Shown: positions 43,401 to 52,504 of the stretch, in pieces
How the letters are laid out: every line of letters starts with the position of its first letter
Position numbering within the stretch: the stretch's first letter is position 1
Assembly: GCF_045291545.1 (NCBI RefSeq)
Contig: NZ_CP149514.1
Coordinates: 2,542,001-2,606,000, forward strand
DNA length: 64,000 nt
Direction: 5' to 3'
Origin: Gallaecimonas sp045291545
GTDB taxonomy: Bacteria; Pseudomonadota; Gammaproteobacteria; Enterobacterales; Gallaecimonadaceae
Position numbers and translations under genes: made by a program
Notes under the pieces: model-generated
Database searches by the model: none
The model's input: only the letters and a program-made list of their open reading frames with translations
Told to the model about the DNA's origin: nothing

Positions 43401-44768
43401 GAAGCAGCACGCTATCTGGTGACCAAAAGCGACAAGCTCAGTGGCCAGCAGATGGCCGTCAGCACGGTAACCCTGATACCACGCCAGCCATTTGATGCAC
43501 CGAACTGGGTCGGCACTGATAAACCGGTGCAGCTGGGCGCATTGGCCGACAGCAACGCCCTCATTGCCCGTGGCATCAACCATGGCGCGAACGATGTCAA
43601 CTTCCGCGCCGCGCCAGATCTGCTGTTGTGGCGCAACCGCGGTGTGCCGCTGCATGTGCGCTACTTGTTCCCGGAAGGCGACTGGCTGGACGAAGGCCGT
43701 TCGACCCTGAATGTGTCGCTGAACGGCCAGTACCTGACTTCGTTGCCGGTCAACAACCGTGGTATCGGCGCCACCATTATGGGCTGGCTGGGCAATGACA
43801 TTCGCCAGCAGGAAGCAACGGTGGAGCTGCCGTCTTACCTCTTGTATGGCGAAAACAAGTTGCAATTCTACTTTGACCTGCGGCTGCACCCGCGCAGTGA
43901 CTGCGACCAGGTGCCGGCCAATGGCGTGCTCAGCCGCATCCTGCCCAGTTCGACATTGGACATGGGCCAGGCCCGGCATTTCACCAAGTTGCCGAATCTG
44001 TCTTATTTCGTCGGCGCCGGTTTTCCGTTTAGTCGCTATGCCGATCTGTCGCAAACCACCGCCCTGCTGCCCGCCAAGCCAACGGCTACAGAATTGTCGA
44101 CCCTGCTGGCACTGGTTGGCCGCATTGGCGCAGCCACCGGCTACCCCGCCTACGGCCTGCAGGTACAGCAGGGGCTGACGCTGTCAGCCGATTTGGTCGA
44201 CCGTGATGTGTTGGTGGTCAGCACACTGGCCCGGCTGGCCGCCAGTTCGGTGTTGCAAAGCAGCCCCTTTGTGGCCCGCCAGAGCCACCTGAGCCTGAAA
44301 AACACCAGTTGGACCGAGCGCTGGAAAAGGCTCTTCTCCGGCGACTGGACCCGCCAGGGCAAAGCCGCCCGGCGCGTACTGGAAAGCCAGGAACACTTCG
44401 AAGGATTGCTGAGCTTCTTGTCACCGCTCAACAGCAAACGCACCGTGGTGGTGGCCAGTGCCAGTGATGATCAACAGCTGGCCAGCATGCTTGGCGATCT
44501 GGACCAACCGAAAGCGTCCAGCGAGATCCATGGCGATCTGGTGCTGTTGGGGCCGCAGCAGGTACGCAGCTATCGGGTCGGGCCGGTAACCGGTGTTGGT
44601 GACCTGCCCTGGGATATGCGCGTGCGCTGGTATTTCGGCCAGCACGTACTGCAACTGCTGGCTATTTTGCTGCTGGGTATCTTGCTTGGTGCCAGCCTTA
44701 TCTATCCATTTTTGCGGGCCCACGCCCGCCGCCGCTTGCCGGACGGGGAACAAAAGCATGATCAATAA
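40443..44768 (+). CDS. bcsA-bcsB: Fused cellulose synthase catalytic (BcsA) and periplasmic (BcsB) subunits
   Basis: A 1441-residue fusion. The BcsA part (about 1-700) has membrane segments around the GT2 domain: Asp175 (DDGR), D223-C-D225 (DxD), T318-E-D320 (TED) and Q356-RA-R-W360 (QxxRW). A PilZ domain follows with Arg561-x3-Arg565 (RNTVR) and D588-x-S590-x-G592-G593, so c-di-GMP binding is expected. At about 710-730 a hydrophobic stretch ending VASRAWAEP resembles the old BcsB signal peptide. The rest is BcsB: carbohydrate-binding and flavodoxin-like repeats and a C-terminal membrane anchor. Such fusions are known in Komagataeibacter (AcsAB). The stop overlaps bcsC by 11 bases. Confidence 0.96.
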   Translation: MNRNQGRRLGVRILHWLASLALIVIAALIITTPLGLAHQTLFGASGIVLALLVGRFRTRWARLVLILMSMVISCRYLYWRATDTLVFDSVIETILGVGLLLAEIYALVILVLGFLQTLWPLDRRIVPLPEDASSWPTVDVYIPTYNESLEIVQDTVLAALNLDYPKDKLKVYLLDDGRRPEFGAFASAAGVGYIVRPDNKHAKAGNLNHAMGQTQGELICVFDCDHVATRIFLQATVGAFVADPKLALLQTPHHFYSPDPFERNLAPGLDMPGEGELFYGPVQKGNDFWNAAFFCGSCAVIRRSALEQTNGFAVETVTEDAHTALRLQRQGWNTAFLGLPLAAGLATERLSLHIGQRARWARGMTQIFRVDNPLFGKGLSWPQRLCYLNAMLHFQFALPRVVFLTAPLAYLLFGLNIIASSPEMILAYAVPHLFNAIYTNSHVQGRFRYTFWGEIYETVLAFSLIRPTLATLWDPKKGKFNVTEKGGLLRDGYFDYDAVKPHLVTLALLLAGVAWGIIRLFWNDIFNIQPSVLILNLFWASFSALILLAAVAVARETRQVRNTVRVDIRLPAIVHLSNGHTLRTHTEDLSMGGMLLANPLADSLSDAVVEDVEIRFGKQSLLFGVNLVAHDENSLRFRFKTLPVRQRRELVRVVMGRADAWLLDTPHRQDNPLRSGAMVMGAVAGLFNQESKNRGWQRWRQRLFGSWKFRVSMVMVLALALSVVASRAWAEPLTYKEHISLHEAGVNGDMTILANGANNGVHFSLRKDELVTAATLALDVRYPGASFPKDSYLDVMLNGQALKSIPLDPFGADGQTVKITIPPALVVSQNDLNFRIQGQQNATCHREKADPNRVLIADSSALSLSLERLPRPSTLAMFPAPFFDQGIMGSVTVPMVLPADASNSQLQSAALVASYFGKLAAFRGARFPVSRHDLPNADAIAFVTGAQLLGMQLPAPTGPQLRIINNPVAPQYKLLLVMGRTDAEVAEAARYLVTKSDKLSGQQMAVSTVTLIPRQPFDAPNWVGTDKPVQLGALADSNALIARGINHGANDVNFRAAPDLLLWRNRGVPLHVRYLFPEGDWLDEGRSTLNVSLNGQYLTSLPVNNRGIGATIMGWLGNDIRQQEATVELPSYLLYGENKLQFYFDLRLHPRSDCDQVPANGVLSRILPSSTLDMGQARHFTKLPNLSYFVGAGFPFSRYADLSQTTALLPAKPTATELSTLLALVGRIGAATGYPAYGLQVQQGLTLSADLVDRDVLVVSTLARLAASSVLQSSPFVARQSHLSLKNTSWTERWKRLFSGDWTRQGKAARRVLESQEHFEGLLSFLSPLNSKRTVVVASASDDQQLASMLGDLDQPKASSEIHGDLVLLGPQQVRSYRVGPVTGVGDLPWDMRVRWYFGQHVLQLLAILLLGILLGASLIYPFLRAHARRRLPDGEQKHDQ

Positions 44769-47700
44769 ACCCTGGTTACTGTCGCTGGCATTGTTGTCTG
44801 CCGGCGCCCTGGCCGCTGACGACAGCGCCATTCACACGCTCTTTCAGCAGGCTGATTTTTGGCAGGGTAAACACCGTCAGGATCTGGCCAAAGATGCACT
44901 AAAACGCATTCTGGTGGCTGACCCGGGTAATAAAGAGGCGCTCTACCGGCTGGCTTTGATTGCCATTGCCGAGGGCAACAGCCAGCAGGCCAAGGCCCTG
45001 ACCGCCAAGCTGCGCCAGGCCGCCCCAGGCGACCCCCGGCTTGAAGAACTGCGCATTGCTGCCGCCAGTACCCAACTGGACTCCAACGCCCTGGCCGAGG
45101 CCCGCTTACTGGCGGCAAACGGCCAGTATGATGCCGCCGTCAAGCGCTTCCAGGCGCTGTTTGGCGGTAGCCAGCCACCGGCCAGCCTGGCCGTCGAGTA
45201 CTATCAGACACTGGCTGGTGCCAGCAACGGCTGGACGCCCGCCAAAGACGGCCTGGCCGCCCTGCACGCCAGGCAGCCGAATAACCAGTCCATTACGCTT
45301 GCCTACGGCAAAGTGCTGACCTACCGCGCCAGCACTCGCCGCCAGGGTATTAAGCTGCTGGCGTCACTGCCTGTAAGCGCAAACACCGATGCTCCCTTGC
45401 GTCAGGGGTTGCTGTGGCTGGCCGCCAGCACAGCCGATAAAGGACTGTACGACCAGTACCTCAAACGCCACCCCGACGACAAAGCACTGGCCAAGCATTA
45501 TCACGATGCCACTACCTTGACCGTAACAGAGCAGGCCAGCCGCGACCGAACTGCCGGCTACCGCCACTACAGCAAAGGCCAGCTCAGTGCCGCCAGTCAT
45601 AGCTTTCGGGCGGCACTGGCAATCAACAGTAAAGATGCCGACGCCATCGCCGGGCTGGGGCTGGTGGCCCTGCGTCAGGGCCAATTTGAAACGGCCAAGG
45701 CACGCCTGAGTCAGGCCATGAAGCTGTCACCAAAGCACCGCCAACGCTGGCAAAAGGCCTATGACAGCGCCCGTTTTTACGGCACCTTGCAGGACGCCCG
45801 CGAGCTGGCCAAGGCCCATCAGTATGATAAGGCTCAGGCTCTGGTGACACCGCTGGCCAGCAGCAACAGCCCGCACCGGGTTGATGCCCAGCTGTTAGAA
45901 GCCGACTTGCAGGCCCAAACACACCAGCTCAGCGCCGCAGCCGATGGCTATCAGAGTATCTTGCAACAGCACCCGGATAACGTTGATGCCAAGGTCGGCC
46001 TGGTGAATGTGTTGCGCCAACAGGAGCGTTGGCAGCAAGCCAGTGCCTTGATGGCACAGCTGCCAAAAGAGGCCCGCCAACAGTTGGGTGATCTGGCCAC
46101 CAACCAGGCCCTGATGTTGCGTGACCGGGCCCGCCATGAGCCGCCGGTGCTGGCTGAAGCCACCCTGCGCCAGGCGCTGTCGCTGACCCCCCATGACCCG
46201 TGGATCCGCCTGGATCTGGCAAAACGCCTCAATCAGCAGGGCCGCCCCTTGTCAGCCCGCATTGTGATGACCGAAGGGCTCGACAACGACCCCGACAATG
46301 CGCACCGTTACGTGGCCGCCGAGCTGGCCCGTCTGCAGGGCCGCTGGGGCGATGTCAGCCACCTGCTGACCGCCATTCCCAAGGCACAGCGCTCAGCCGA
46401 AGTAACATCGCTGTTGGAGCAGGCAGCACTACAGGCTCGGCTGGCCGAAATTAAACGCCGCCAGGCCGTGGGTGACCGCCAGGGCGCTCAGAAGTTAATT
46501 CTCGACCTCTACAACAACCCACCCGCCAGCCCGGCCGGGGTTGGCCAGGTAGCCCAGGTGCTACAAGCCAGCGGCGATGATGCCATGGCGCTGATGCTGG
46601 CTCGCCAGCAAGCCAGGCTGGACAGTAACGCACCGCCGGGGGATTACCTGGACCTGCTGTTGGTGATGGTCAAAGCCGGTGACAACGAAGAAGCACAAGG
46701 GCTTATCGACAAACTGTCGGCGCGCCGTGACCTGAGCCAGGATGACTGGCAAGCCATTGAAAAACTTCGCAATGCCAAAGCAGTCGCCGAGGCTGATAGG
46801 CTGCGCCTCGATGGCAAACTGGCCGACGCCTATGATCTGCTGGCCAAACGGCTGCGCGTGGCGCCCGATGACATGCCCATGCTGCTGGCCATGGCACGGC
46901 TGTATCAGTCTGGCCACAAAGACCAGCGGGCAAACCAGCTCTATCAATATCTGGTAGCCAAGCACCCGGGCGATCTCAATGCCCTCAAGGGAGCGGTGAA
47001 CAGTGATCTGGCGCTCGGCCGCGGTGAACATGCCCAGCACTTGATCGATGCCCTGCCACCGAGCCAGGCCCGTGAGCCAGAGATGCTGCTGCTGGCCGCG
47101 CAGGTTGCCCATGCCAACGGCCAGGACGACAAAGCCCTGGCCTTGCTGCAACGCTCGCGCCAATCACTGTTTAAGGATCAGGCGCCACAGCCCTGGCTGG
47201 CCGCCAGTGGCCAACAGCCCGATTACAACAACCCGTTCCGCGACAACCAGCAAAAACCGCAGGCTAATCAACGTCCGGCCTGGTTGCCCGGCGAGGCCGG
47301 GGTCGGTAACTCGCCCTGGCAGCAAGCTAAAAATCAGCCGCCCAGTCTGGTCGCCCAGATTGACAGCCTGCGCCAACGCATCCGCCAGCAACAATCGCCA
47401 ACCCTGAACGCAGGCCTGGCCTTGCACAGCCGTAGTGGCGCCGCTGGGTTAGGTAAACTGGACCGCATTGAAACCCCGGTCAGTGTTTCGTTTAGCACCG
47501 GTGGTCATGATCGGATGACCGTAGCCGTCACCCCGACCTACCTTAACAGTGGCGCCGCCACCGGCAACAATGCCAGCCAGTTCGGCACCAGCGCCATCGC
47601 TTTGTCTGGTGTCAGCCTGGCCAGCACCTTACAAAAGCTGCCCGCAGTGCTGGACGGCATTGAGCAGCTGGCTGACAGCTATAACAGTGCCCAGCAGCTG

Positions 47701-48882
47701 GCTGACGCAGCCGCCGCTGACCCCACTACCACCACCGTGCGCCAGCTACAGCTGAACAACGATGCTGCCCAGGCCAAACGCGCTTTTGATCAGGCCGCCG
47801 CACAGGACTTGCTCAAAGCCCTTGGCCTTAACAGCAATAACCTCAGCGCCGATGCCCGCCAGAAGCTGGCCGCATTGTTCGCTGGCTTGCCGGTGAACGG
47901 CGGTAGTGTGCTGTCTTCCACCAGCCTCAATGCCTTTTTGGCCAGCCGTGATCAGCTCGAAGCGCAGGTTGCCCAACTGCAACAGCAGCTGCTGCAGGCC
48001 AGCAACAGTACAACGCTGTCGCCGCTACAGCATGATACTGGCCTTGGCCTGAAACTGGCTTATCAGTGGCACCAATGGCAGGCTGACATTGGCACCACAC
48101 CGCTGGGTTTTGCTCAAAGCAACTGGGTAGGCGGTGTGCGCTGGCAACCAGAGCTCAGCCACGAGTTGGGGCTGGATCTGGGCCTGCAACGCCGGCCCGT
48201 CACAGACAGCGTACTGTCTTATGCTGGCACCACCGATCCGCGCACCGGTAAAACCTGGGGCGGCGTAACCCGTAACAGCCTGAATCTGGGCCTGCGCTTT
48301 GATAATGGCTCCCTGGGCCTGTATGGCAGCCTTACCGGCGCTCGTTACCTGGGTAAGGGCGTTGCTGATAACAATGCCTTTGAGCTGGCCATGGGCGGTT
48401 ATTTGCGGCCCATCAATGATGAGCACCACTCACTGCAAACCGGTATTCATGTCAGCTTTATGGGTTTTGACAAGAACCTCAGCTATTACACGCTGGGTCA
48501 TGGGGGTTACTTCAGCCCGCAGGATTATGTTTCTGTGGCCTTCCCCATTACCTATAAGGGCCAGTGGCAAAAGCTGCACTACCGCCTGCACTTTGCACCC
48601 GGTTTCCAGAGCTTTACTCAGGATGCAGCACCCTACTTCCCCACAGACCCGCAGCTACAAGTGGCCTTTGACGCCATGGCGGCGCTGGGGCTGACACCGC
48701 AGTCACAGTATCCGGCCTTTAGCAGCAGTGGCTTTGGCCTCAATGCCGGCGCTCAGGCTACCTACCAGATCAACCCGGCGCTGAGCCTGGACGGTCAGCT
48801 CGGTTACGACAGCTTTGGTAACTACAACGAGCTGTCGGTACTGTTTAACCTGCACTACCGTCTGGGGTTAACAGATGAGTGA
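44758..48882 (+). CDS. bcsC: Cellulose export protein BcsC (TPR scaffold and outer-membrane barrel)
   Basis: A 1374-residue protein. Signal peptide 1-19 (WLLSLALLSAGALA), a long periplasmic array of tetratricopeptide repeats (about 25-830; LAKDALKRILVADPGNKEAL is an example), an Ala/Gln-rich linker, and a C-terminal BcsC-type beta barrel of roughly 330 residues ending LHYRLGLTDE. The barrel is the cellulose exit. I start at the ATG at 44758, which gives the signal peptide and overlaps the bcsAB stop; the open frame to 44593 is a shadow. The last eight bases overlap bcsD. Confidence 0.95.
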   Translation: MINKPWLLSLALLSAGALAADDSAIHTLFQQADFWQGKHRQDLAKDALKRILVADPGNKEALYRLALIAIAEGNSQQAKALTAKLRQAAPGDPRLEELRIAAASTQLDSNALAEARLLAANGQYDAAVKRFQALFGGSQPPASLAVEYYQTLAGASNGWTPAKDGLAALHARQPNNQSITLAYGKVLTYRASTRRQGIKLLASLPVSANTDAPLRQGLLWLAASTADKGLYDQYLKRHPDDKALAKHYHDATTLTVTEQASRDRTAGYRHYSKGQLSAASHSFRAALAINSKDADAIAGLGLVALRQGQFETAKARLSQAMKLSPKHRQRWQKAYDSARFYGTLQDARELAKAHQYDKAQALVTPLASSNSPHRVDAQLLEADLQAQTHQLSAAADGYQSILQQHPDNVDAKVGLVNVLRQQERWQQASALMAQLPKEARQQLGDLATNQALMLRDRARHEPPVLAEATLRQALSLTPHDPWIRLDLAKRLNQQGRPLSARIVMTEGLDNDPDNAHRYVAAELARLQGRWGDVSHLLTAIPKAQRSAEVTSLLEQAALQARLAEIKRRQAVGDRQGAQKLILDLYNNPPASPAGVGQVAQVLQASGDDAMALMLARQQARLDSNAPPGDYLDLLLVMVKAGDNEEAQGLIDKLSARRDLSQDDWQAIEKLRNAKAVAEADRLRLDGKLADAYDLLAKRLRVAPDDMPMLLAMARLYQSGHKDQRANQLYQYLVAKHPGDLNALKGAVNSDLALGRGEHAQHLIDALPPSQAREPEMLLLAAQVAHANGQDDKALALLQRSRQSLFKDQAPQPWLAASGQQPDYNNPFRDNQQKPQANQRPAWLPGEAGVGNSPWQQAKNQPPSLVAQIDSLRQRIRQQQSPTLNAGLALHSRSGAAGLGKLDRIETPVSVSFSTGGHDRMTVAVTPTYLNSGAATGNNASQFGTSAIALSGVSLASTLQKLPAVLDGIEQLADSYNSAQQLADAAAADPTTTTVRQLQLNNDAAQAKRAFDQAAAQDLLKALGLNSNNLSADARQKLAALFAGLPVNGGSVLSSTSLNAFLASRDQLEAQVAQLQQQLLQASNSTTLSPLQHDTGLGLKLAYQWHQWQADIGTTPLGFAQSNWVGGVRWQPELSHELGLDLGLQRRPVTDSVLSYAGTTDPRTGKTWGGVTRNSLNLGLRFDNGSLGLYGSLTGARYLGKGVADNNAFELAMGGYLRPINDEHHSLQTGIHVSFMGFDKNLSYYTLGHGGYFSPQDYVSVAFPITYKGQWQKLHYRLHFAPGFQSFTQDAAPYFPTDPQLQVAFDAMAALGLTPQSQYPAFSSSGFGLNAGAQATYQINPALSLDGQLGYDSFGNYNELSVLFNLHYRLGLTDE

Positions 48883-49345
48883 GCTGACTGACTATCTGCT
48901 GGCAGCTCACTGCCAGCCGCAGTGGCGCGGTTTTCTGCTGAGCCTGTTCAAGCAGCTTCCCGCCGCCTTGCCAAAAGAGCACTACCAGACGCTACTGAGC
49001 CATATCGGCCGGGACATGGCGGCAGCAATGCCGCTGTCACCCCAGCCGAGCCTACCGGCGCTACAGCACGCTATGAACCAGTACTGGCAGCAGCGTGACT
49101 GGGGCCAGGTACGGCTGAGCATGGCCGGGCAACACATTGTCATTCACCATGTGGGCTGCCCGGTGCCGGCCGCCCAGGGGCTGACCGACGACAACAGCAC
49201 CGAGGCGCTGGCAATTGTTCTGGGGGCTGTATACAGTCACTGGTTCGAACAACAAGGCGGCGACAAACACGCCCGGGCAAGGCTTATCAGCAAAGGGGAT
49301 GCATGGCTTTATCATTACTCCAAGGAGCCCGCTACCGCTGGCTGA
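48875..49345 (+). CDS. bcsD: Cellulose synthase subunit D (BcsD/AxcesD)
   Basis: A 156-residue protein of the BcsD family, which forms periplasmic octamers that help organise glucan chains into crystalline fibrils in Komagataeibacter. QWRGFLLSLFKQLPAAL, then the VIHHVGCPVPAAQGL segment and a C-terminal GAWLYHYS-like end fit. No signal peptide. Its presence marks a type I cellulose operon. It overlaps bcsC by 8 bases and bcsZ by 43 bases. Confidence 0.88.
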   Translation: MSELTDYLLAAHCQPQWRGFLLSLFKQLPAALPKEHYQTLLSHIGRDMAAAMPLSPQPSLPALQHAMNQYWQQRDWGQVRLSMAGQHIVIHHVGCPVPAAQGLTDDNSTEALAIVLGAVYSHWFEQQGGDKHARARLISKGDAWLYHYSKEPATAG

Positions 49346-50313
49346 CAGCCTGGTTCGGTGGTTTTTTACTGTGTTTTTCGCTGGCTGGCCACGCCATGGA
49401 CTGGCCGCAATATCGCAGCCAGTTCATCCGTGACGGCGGCCGGGTTGTTGATACCGCCAATGGCAATATCAGCCATTCCGAAGGCCAGGGTTACGGCATG
49501 TTGCTGGCCGTGGCCAACGATGATCGCAACAGCTTTGACCTGCTCTGGCAGTGGACCCGCCAGCATCTGGGCCGCCACGATGTAGCGCTGTTTGCCTGGC
49601 GCTACGACCCCAATGCCAAGCCGCATATCACTGACAATAACAATGCCGCTGACGGTGACTTGCTGATTGCCTGGGCCTTGCTCAAGGCTGGCCTGCACTG
49701 GCAAGACAGCAACTACCTGCGCTTATCGAAACGGATCCGTGACACCATTCGCGACAAAATGGTGCGCGTCTGGGCCGGTCAGCAGGTACTGCTGCCCGGA
49801 CTGGCCGGTTTCACCGGTAATGATTTTGTCGACATCAATCTGTCGTACTGGGTGATGCCCGCCCTCAAAGACTTTGCCGATGCTGACGGTCCCGGCAGCT
49901 GGCAGCCCCTGCTGGCCAGCGGGCAGGCGTTGTTGGCCGCCAGCCAGTTTGGCAGCCACAAACTGCCCACCGACTGGGTACGGCTATACCAGAACGGCCG
50001 CGTCACACCAGCGCCGAAGTGGTCACCGCGCTTTGGCTACGATGCCGTACGGATCCCGCTTTACTATTGCTGGGCCGACCTTTGCCAGGCCCCGGCACTG
50101 GCGTCAATCAAAGCCTATTGGCAGCACCGCCAGCCGCTGCCGGCCTGGGTTAATGTCAATACCGGTACGGTGGCGGCCTACCCGGCCTCCGCCGGGGTTG
50201 AGGCGATCCGCAGCCTGTTGCTGACCGGCAACCTGCCCGCGGCCAAACCGGTTACCAGCTATTACGCCAGCTCGTTGCTGTTACTGAGCCGCCTGGCCGT
50301 GCGCCAGCAGTAG
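49303..50313 (+). CDS. bcsZ: Periplasmic endo-beta-1,4-glucanase BcsZ (GH8)
   Basis: A 336-residue secreted cellulase that trims nascent cellulose. A signal peptide (about 12-30, WFGGFLLCFSLAGHA) precedes the GH8 domain: the acid Glu60 in HSEGQGYGMLL, and Asp117 in AADGDLLIAWALL, the catalytic pair region. The ATG at 49303 has AGGGG upstream inside bcsD. Last gene of the bcs operon; the LysR gene converges 5 bases later. Confidence 0.95.
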   Translation: MALSLLQGARYRWLTAWFGGFLLCFSLAGHAMDWPQYRSQFIRDGGRVVDTANGNISHSEGQGYGMLLAVANDDRNSFDLLWQWTRQHLGRHDVALFAWRYDPNAKPHITDNNNAADGDLLIAWALLKAGLHWQDSNYLRLSKRIRDTIRDKMVRVWAGQQVLLPGLAGFTGNDFVDINLSYWVMPALKDFADADGPGSWQPLLASGQALLAASQFGSHKLPTDWVRLYQNGRVTPAPKWSPRFGYDAVRIPLYYCWADLCQAPALASIKAYWQHRQPLPAWVNVNTGTVAAYPASAGVEAIRSLLLTGNLPAAKPVTSYYASSLLLLSRLAVRQQ

Positions 50314-50318
50314 CCAGG

Positions 50319-51242
50319 TTAGTTGGCCGGTTGTTGTTGCTGGCTGCTGTCAATGATCAGCTCTTTCAGCCATAGCAGCCCTGGCTCCAAAGCAAAGCGT
50401 GGGTGCCAGGCCAGCACCTGATTAAAGCGCAGCGCCGGGTCGGCCAGCAGCCGCTGCTGTAGGCCATACTGCCGGGCATACAGGTTGGCCACCGCCGAGG
50501 GCAGCACCACGGCCAGCGGCGTTTGTTGCAACACGCCCGGCAGGGCCTGAAAATCCGCCACCTGCAAGCGAATTTGCCGCGCCAAACCGGCTCCAGCCAG
50601 CCAGTTATCCAGCAGCAACTGGCTATGCCCCCAATCGGACGGGTAAATGTAAGGTAGCGCCGCCACCTCCGCTGGCGTTGGCACTTCCGGTAGCGGCTGC
50701 CCGGATAGCAGGCTCACCGAGGCACTGGCCAGCTGCTGCTGGCTCAGCCGTGGCGACAAATGCGCCGGCTCGGTAAACCCCACCACCAGATCCAGCTCAC
50801 CCTGCTCCAGCTCGCGCTCATAATCAGAAGCGCCCAGTACCTGTAACCGCAAGCTGACACCGGGCGCCTGTGCCATGACAGCAGCCATCAGCGGCGGCAA
50901 CAGCACCATTTCAAAATAACTGCCGACCGCCAGCGTGAAGCGGCGCTGACTGTTGGCGGCATCAAAGCCGGTGCTTTGGCTGATGGCATCGTCAATGGTG
51001 GCCAGCGCCTGAGCAAAAGCGGGTGCCAGCGCCAGGGCGCGGGGGGTGGGTTCCATGGCCTGGCGGCCCGATACAAACAACGGGTCGGCCAGTTGCTGGC
51101 GGCAGCGGCTGAGGGCATGGGACACCGTTGACTGCGACAAATGCAGTTCACGGGCCGCCGCCGATACCGAACGGTGGCGCATCAGCGCGTCAAACACCTT
51201 CAGCAGATTCAAATCGAGCTTGCTCATATCGAAATTAGCCAT
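50319..51242 (-). CDS. LysR-family transcriptional regulator
   Basis: A 307-residue LysR protein. The helix-turn-helix is at about 8-65 (LNLLKVFDALMRHRSVSAAARELHLSQSTVSH, core SVSAAARELHLSQSTVSH), and the periplasmic-binding-like effector domain follows. Its target is probably the divergent EamA exporter gene next door, the usual LysR arrangement. No obvious Shine-Dalgarno before the ATG at 51242; a start at 51227 (MSKLDLN) is also possible. Confidence 0.93.
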   Translation of the reverse strand: MANFDMSKLDLNLLKVFDALMRHRSVSAAARELHLSQSTVSHALSRCRQQLADPLFVSGRQAMEPTPRALALAPAFAQALATIDDAISQSTGFDAANSQRRFTLAVGSYFEMVLLPPLMAAVMAQAPGVSLRLQVLGASDYERELEQGELDLVVGFTEPAHLSPRLSQQQLASASVSLLSGQPLPEVPTPAEVAALPYIYPSDWGHSQLLLDNWLAGAGLARQIRLQVADFQALPGVLQQTPLAVVLPSAVANLYARQYGLQQRLLADPALRFNQVLAWHPRFALEPGLLWLKELIIDSSQQQQPAN

Positions 51243-51315
51243 GGGTTAATGCAGATAATTCATTTTTACCATGTTAGCCCCTTGCCTAGAATGGCCGCCA
51301 TTCGCCGGAGGGGTC

Positions 51316-52185
51316 ATGCTGAAAAATTATCTGTTCTTACTGGGGGTTGGGCTTATCTGGGGCTCGCAGTTTTTGTTCCAGCAGCAAGCGGTAGCAGCGC
51401 TGCCACCGGTGTGGGTGGGCGCTGGCCGGGCGCTGGTAGGTTGCCTGACACTGCTGGTGCTATGCCGCGCACTGGGTCTCAAAGCCAGCCGTAAGCAATG
51501 GCGCCAATACCACCTGATTGGCTTTTTAGAAGCCACCTTGCCCTTTGTGGCCGTCGCCTGGGGCCAGCAATATCTTAATACCGCTGTCGCCGCCATTTTG
51601 ATGGGCACCATCCCGTTTTTTGCGGTGCTGTTAAGCCCGCTGCTGATCAAGGGCAGCCGCATCAGCGGCTGGGGCCTGTTGTCGGTGTTGGTGGGGTTTG
51701 CCGGGCTGCTGGTGCTGTTTGCACCGCAACTGGGCGAAGGCGTCAATGCCGGGCTCTTGGGCTCATTGGCGATCATCGCGGCGGCCGCCTGCTTTGCACT
51801 GGCCTTGCTGCTGCTCAAACGCCTGGACAGCGAAGAGCCGCTGATTGTGGCCCGCAATGTGTTGATTGCCGCCAGCAGCCAGCTATTGGTGGTGGCGCTG
51901 ATCGCAGCGCCGCTGGGCAGCTTCACACCAACGGCAGCCGCCTTTGGCTCGGTACTCTATCTGGGCGTGATGTGTGCCGGGGTAGTGTACTTCCTGTACA
52001 TGGTACTGATCCGCCATGCCGGGCCAGTGTTCGCGTCACTGTCGAACTATCTGGTGCCGCTGGTAGGGGTGATCCTGGCCGCCACCCTGAACCATGAACA
52101 GCTGGCCCATACCACCTGGCTGGCGCTGGCGGTGATCCTCTCGGCTGTGGCCATTAACCAGCTTGGCGCTCGCCACCAGCGTTAA
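51316..52185 (+). CDS. EamA-family (DMT superfamily) transporter
   Basis: A 289-residue inner-membrane protein with about ten hydrophobic segments in two EamA repeats (FLLGVGLIWGSQFLFQQQAV; second repeat from AIIAAAACFALALLLL). These transporters export metabolites or drugs; the substrate is unknown. The ATG at 51316 has GGAGG upstream, and the longer frame from 51271 is not needed. The last 32 bases overlap the convergent gene. Divergent from a LysR regulator. Confidence 0.93.
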   Translation: MLKNYLFLLGVGLIWGSQFLFQQQAVAALPPVWVGAGRALVGCLTLLVLCRALGLKASRKQWRQYHLIGFLEATLPFVAVAWGQQYLNTAVAAILMGTIPFFAVLLSPLLIKGSRISGWGLLSVLVGFAGLLVLFAPQLGEGVNAGLLGSLAIIAAAACFALALLLLKRLDSEEPLIVARNVLIAASSQLLVVALIAAPLGSFTPTAAAFGSVLYLGVMCAGVVYFLYMVLIRHAGPVFASLSNYLVPLVGVILAATLNHEQLAHTTWLALAVILSAVAINQLGARHQR

Positions 52186-52504
52186 CAGGCGGCTCCCGCA
52201 GGCGCTTTCTGGCTAACACAATGGCGGCAATGATAAGCACCATATCTGCCAGCTGAAAGCGTAGGTCATGGTTGTGGCCGGTCACCATGATCAGGAGCTG
52301 CGCCAGCTGGGCGCCGGCGGCGATGGCCATCACGGCCACCCGCAAGGGGGTTTTAACCTTACCAAAACGAAACAGCACCAGTACCGCCAACACCGCCGCC
52401 GACACACTGAGCGCGGCCAGTGGTACGCCACCAACAGCAAAACGACCGGCCAGAAAGAGCGCATCCAGGCCAGCAAAAAGATAAAACCAGCGGCTTGTTG
52501 TCAT
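52154..52504 (-). CDS. Unknown small membrane protein
   Basis: A 116-residue protein with four hydrophobic segments (about 5-22, 26-45, 53-75 and 80-98) and a short basic tail. No family recognised. It converges on and slightly overlaps the EamA exporter gene. A weak GGA-type site lies before the ATG at 52504. Confidence 0.75.
   Translation of the reverse strand: MTTSRWFYLFAGLDALFLAGRFAVGGVPLAALSVSAAVLAVLVLFRFGKVKTPLRVAVMAIAAGAQLAQLLIMVTGHNHDLRFQLADMVLIIAAIVLARKRLREPPVNAGGERQAG

Noticed and set aside
43365..44054. Minus-strand open frame of 229 codons inside the bcsAB gene
   Set aside because: The plus strand encodes the conserved BcsB region; the minus frame has no family features and is a GC-driven shadow.
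49240..49250. GGTTCGAAC as a possible tRNA T-arm
   Set aside because: It lies inside the bcsD reading frame and no acceptor or anticodon arm can be drawn around it.
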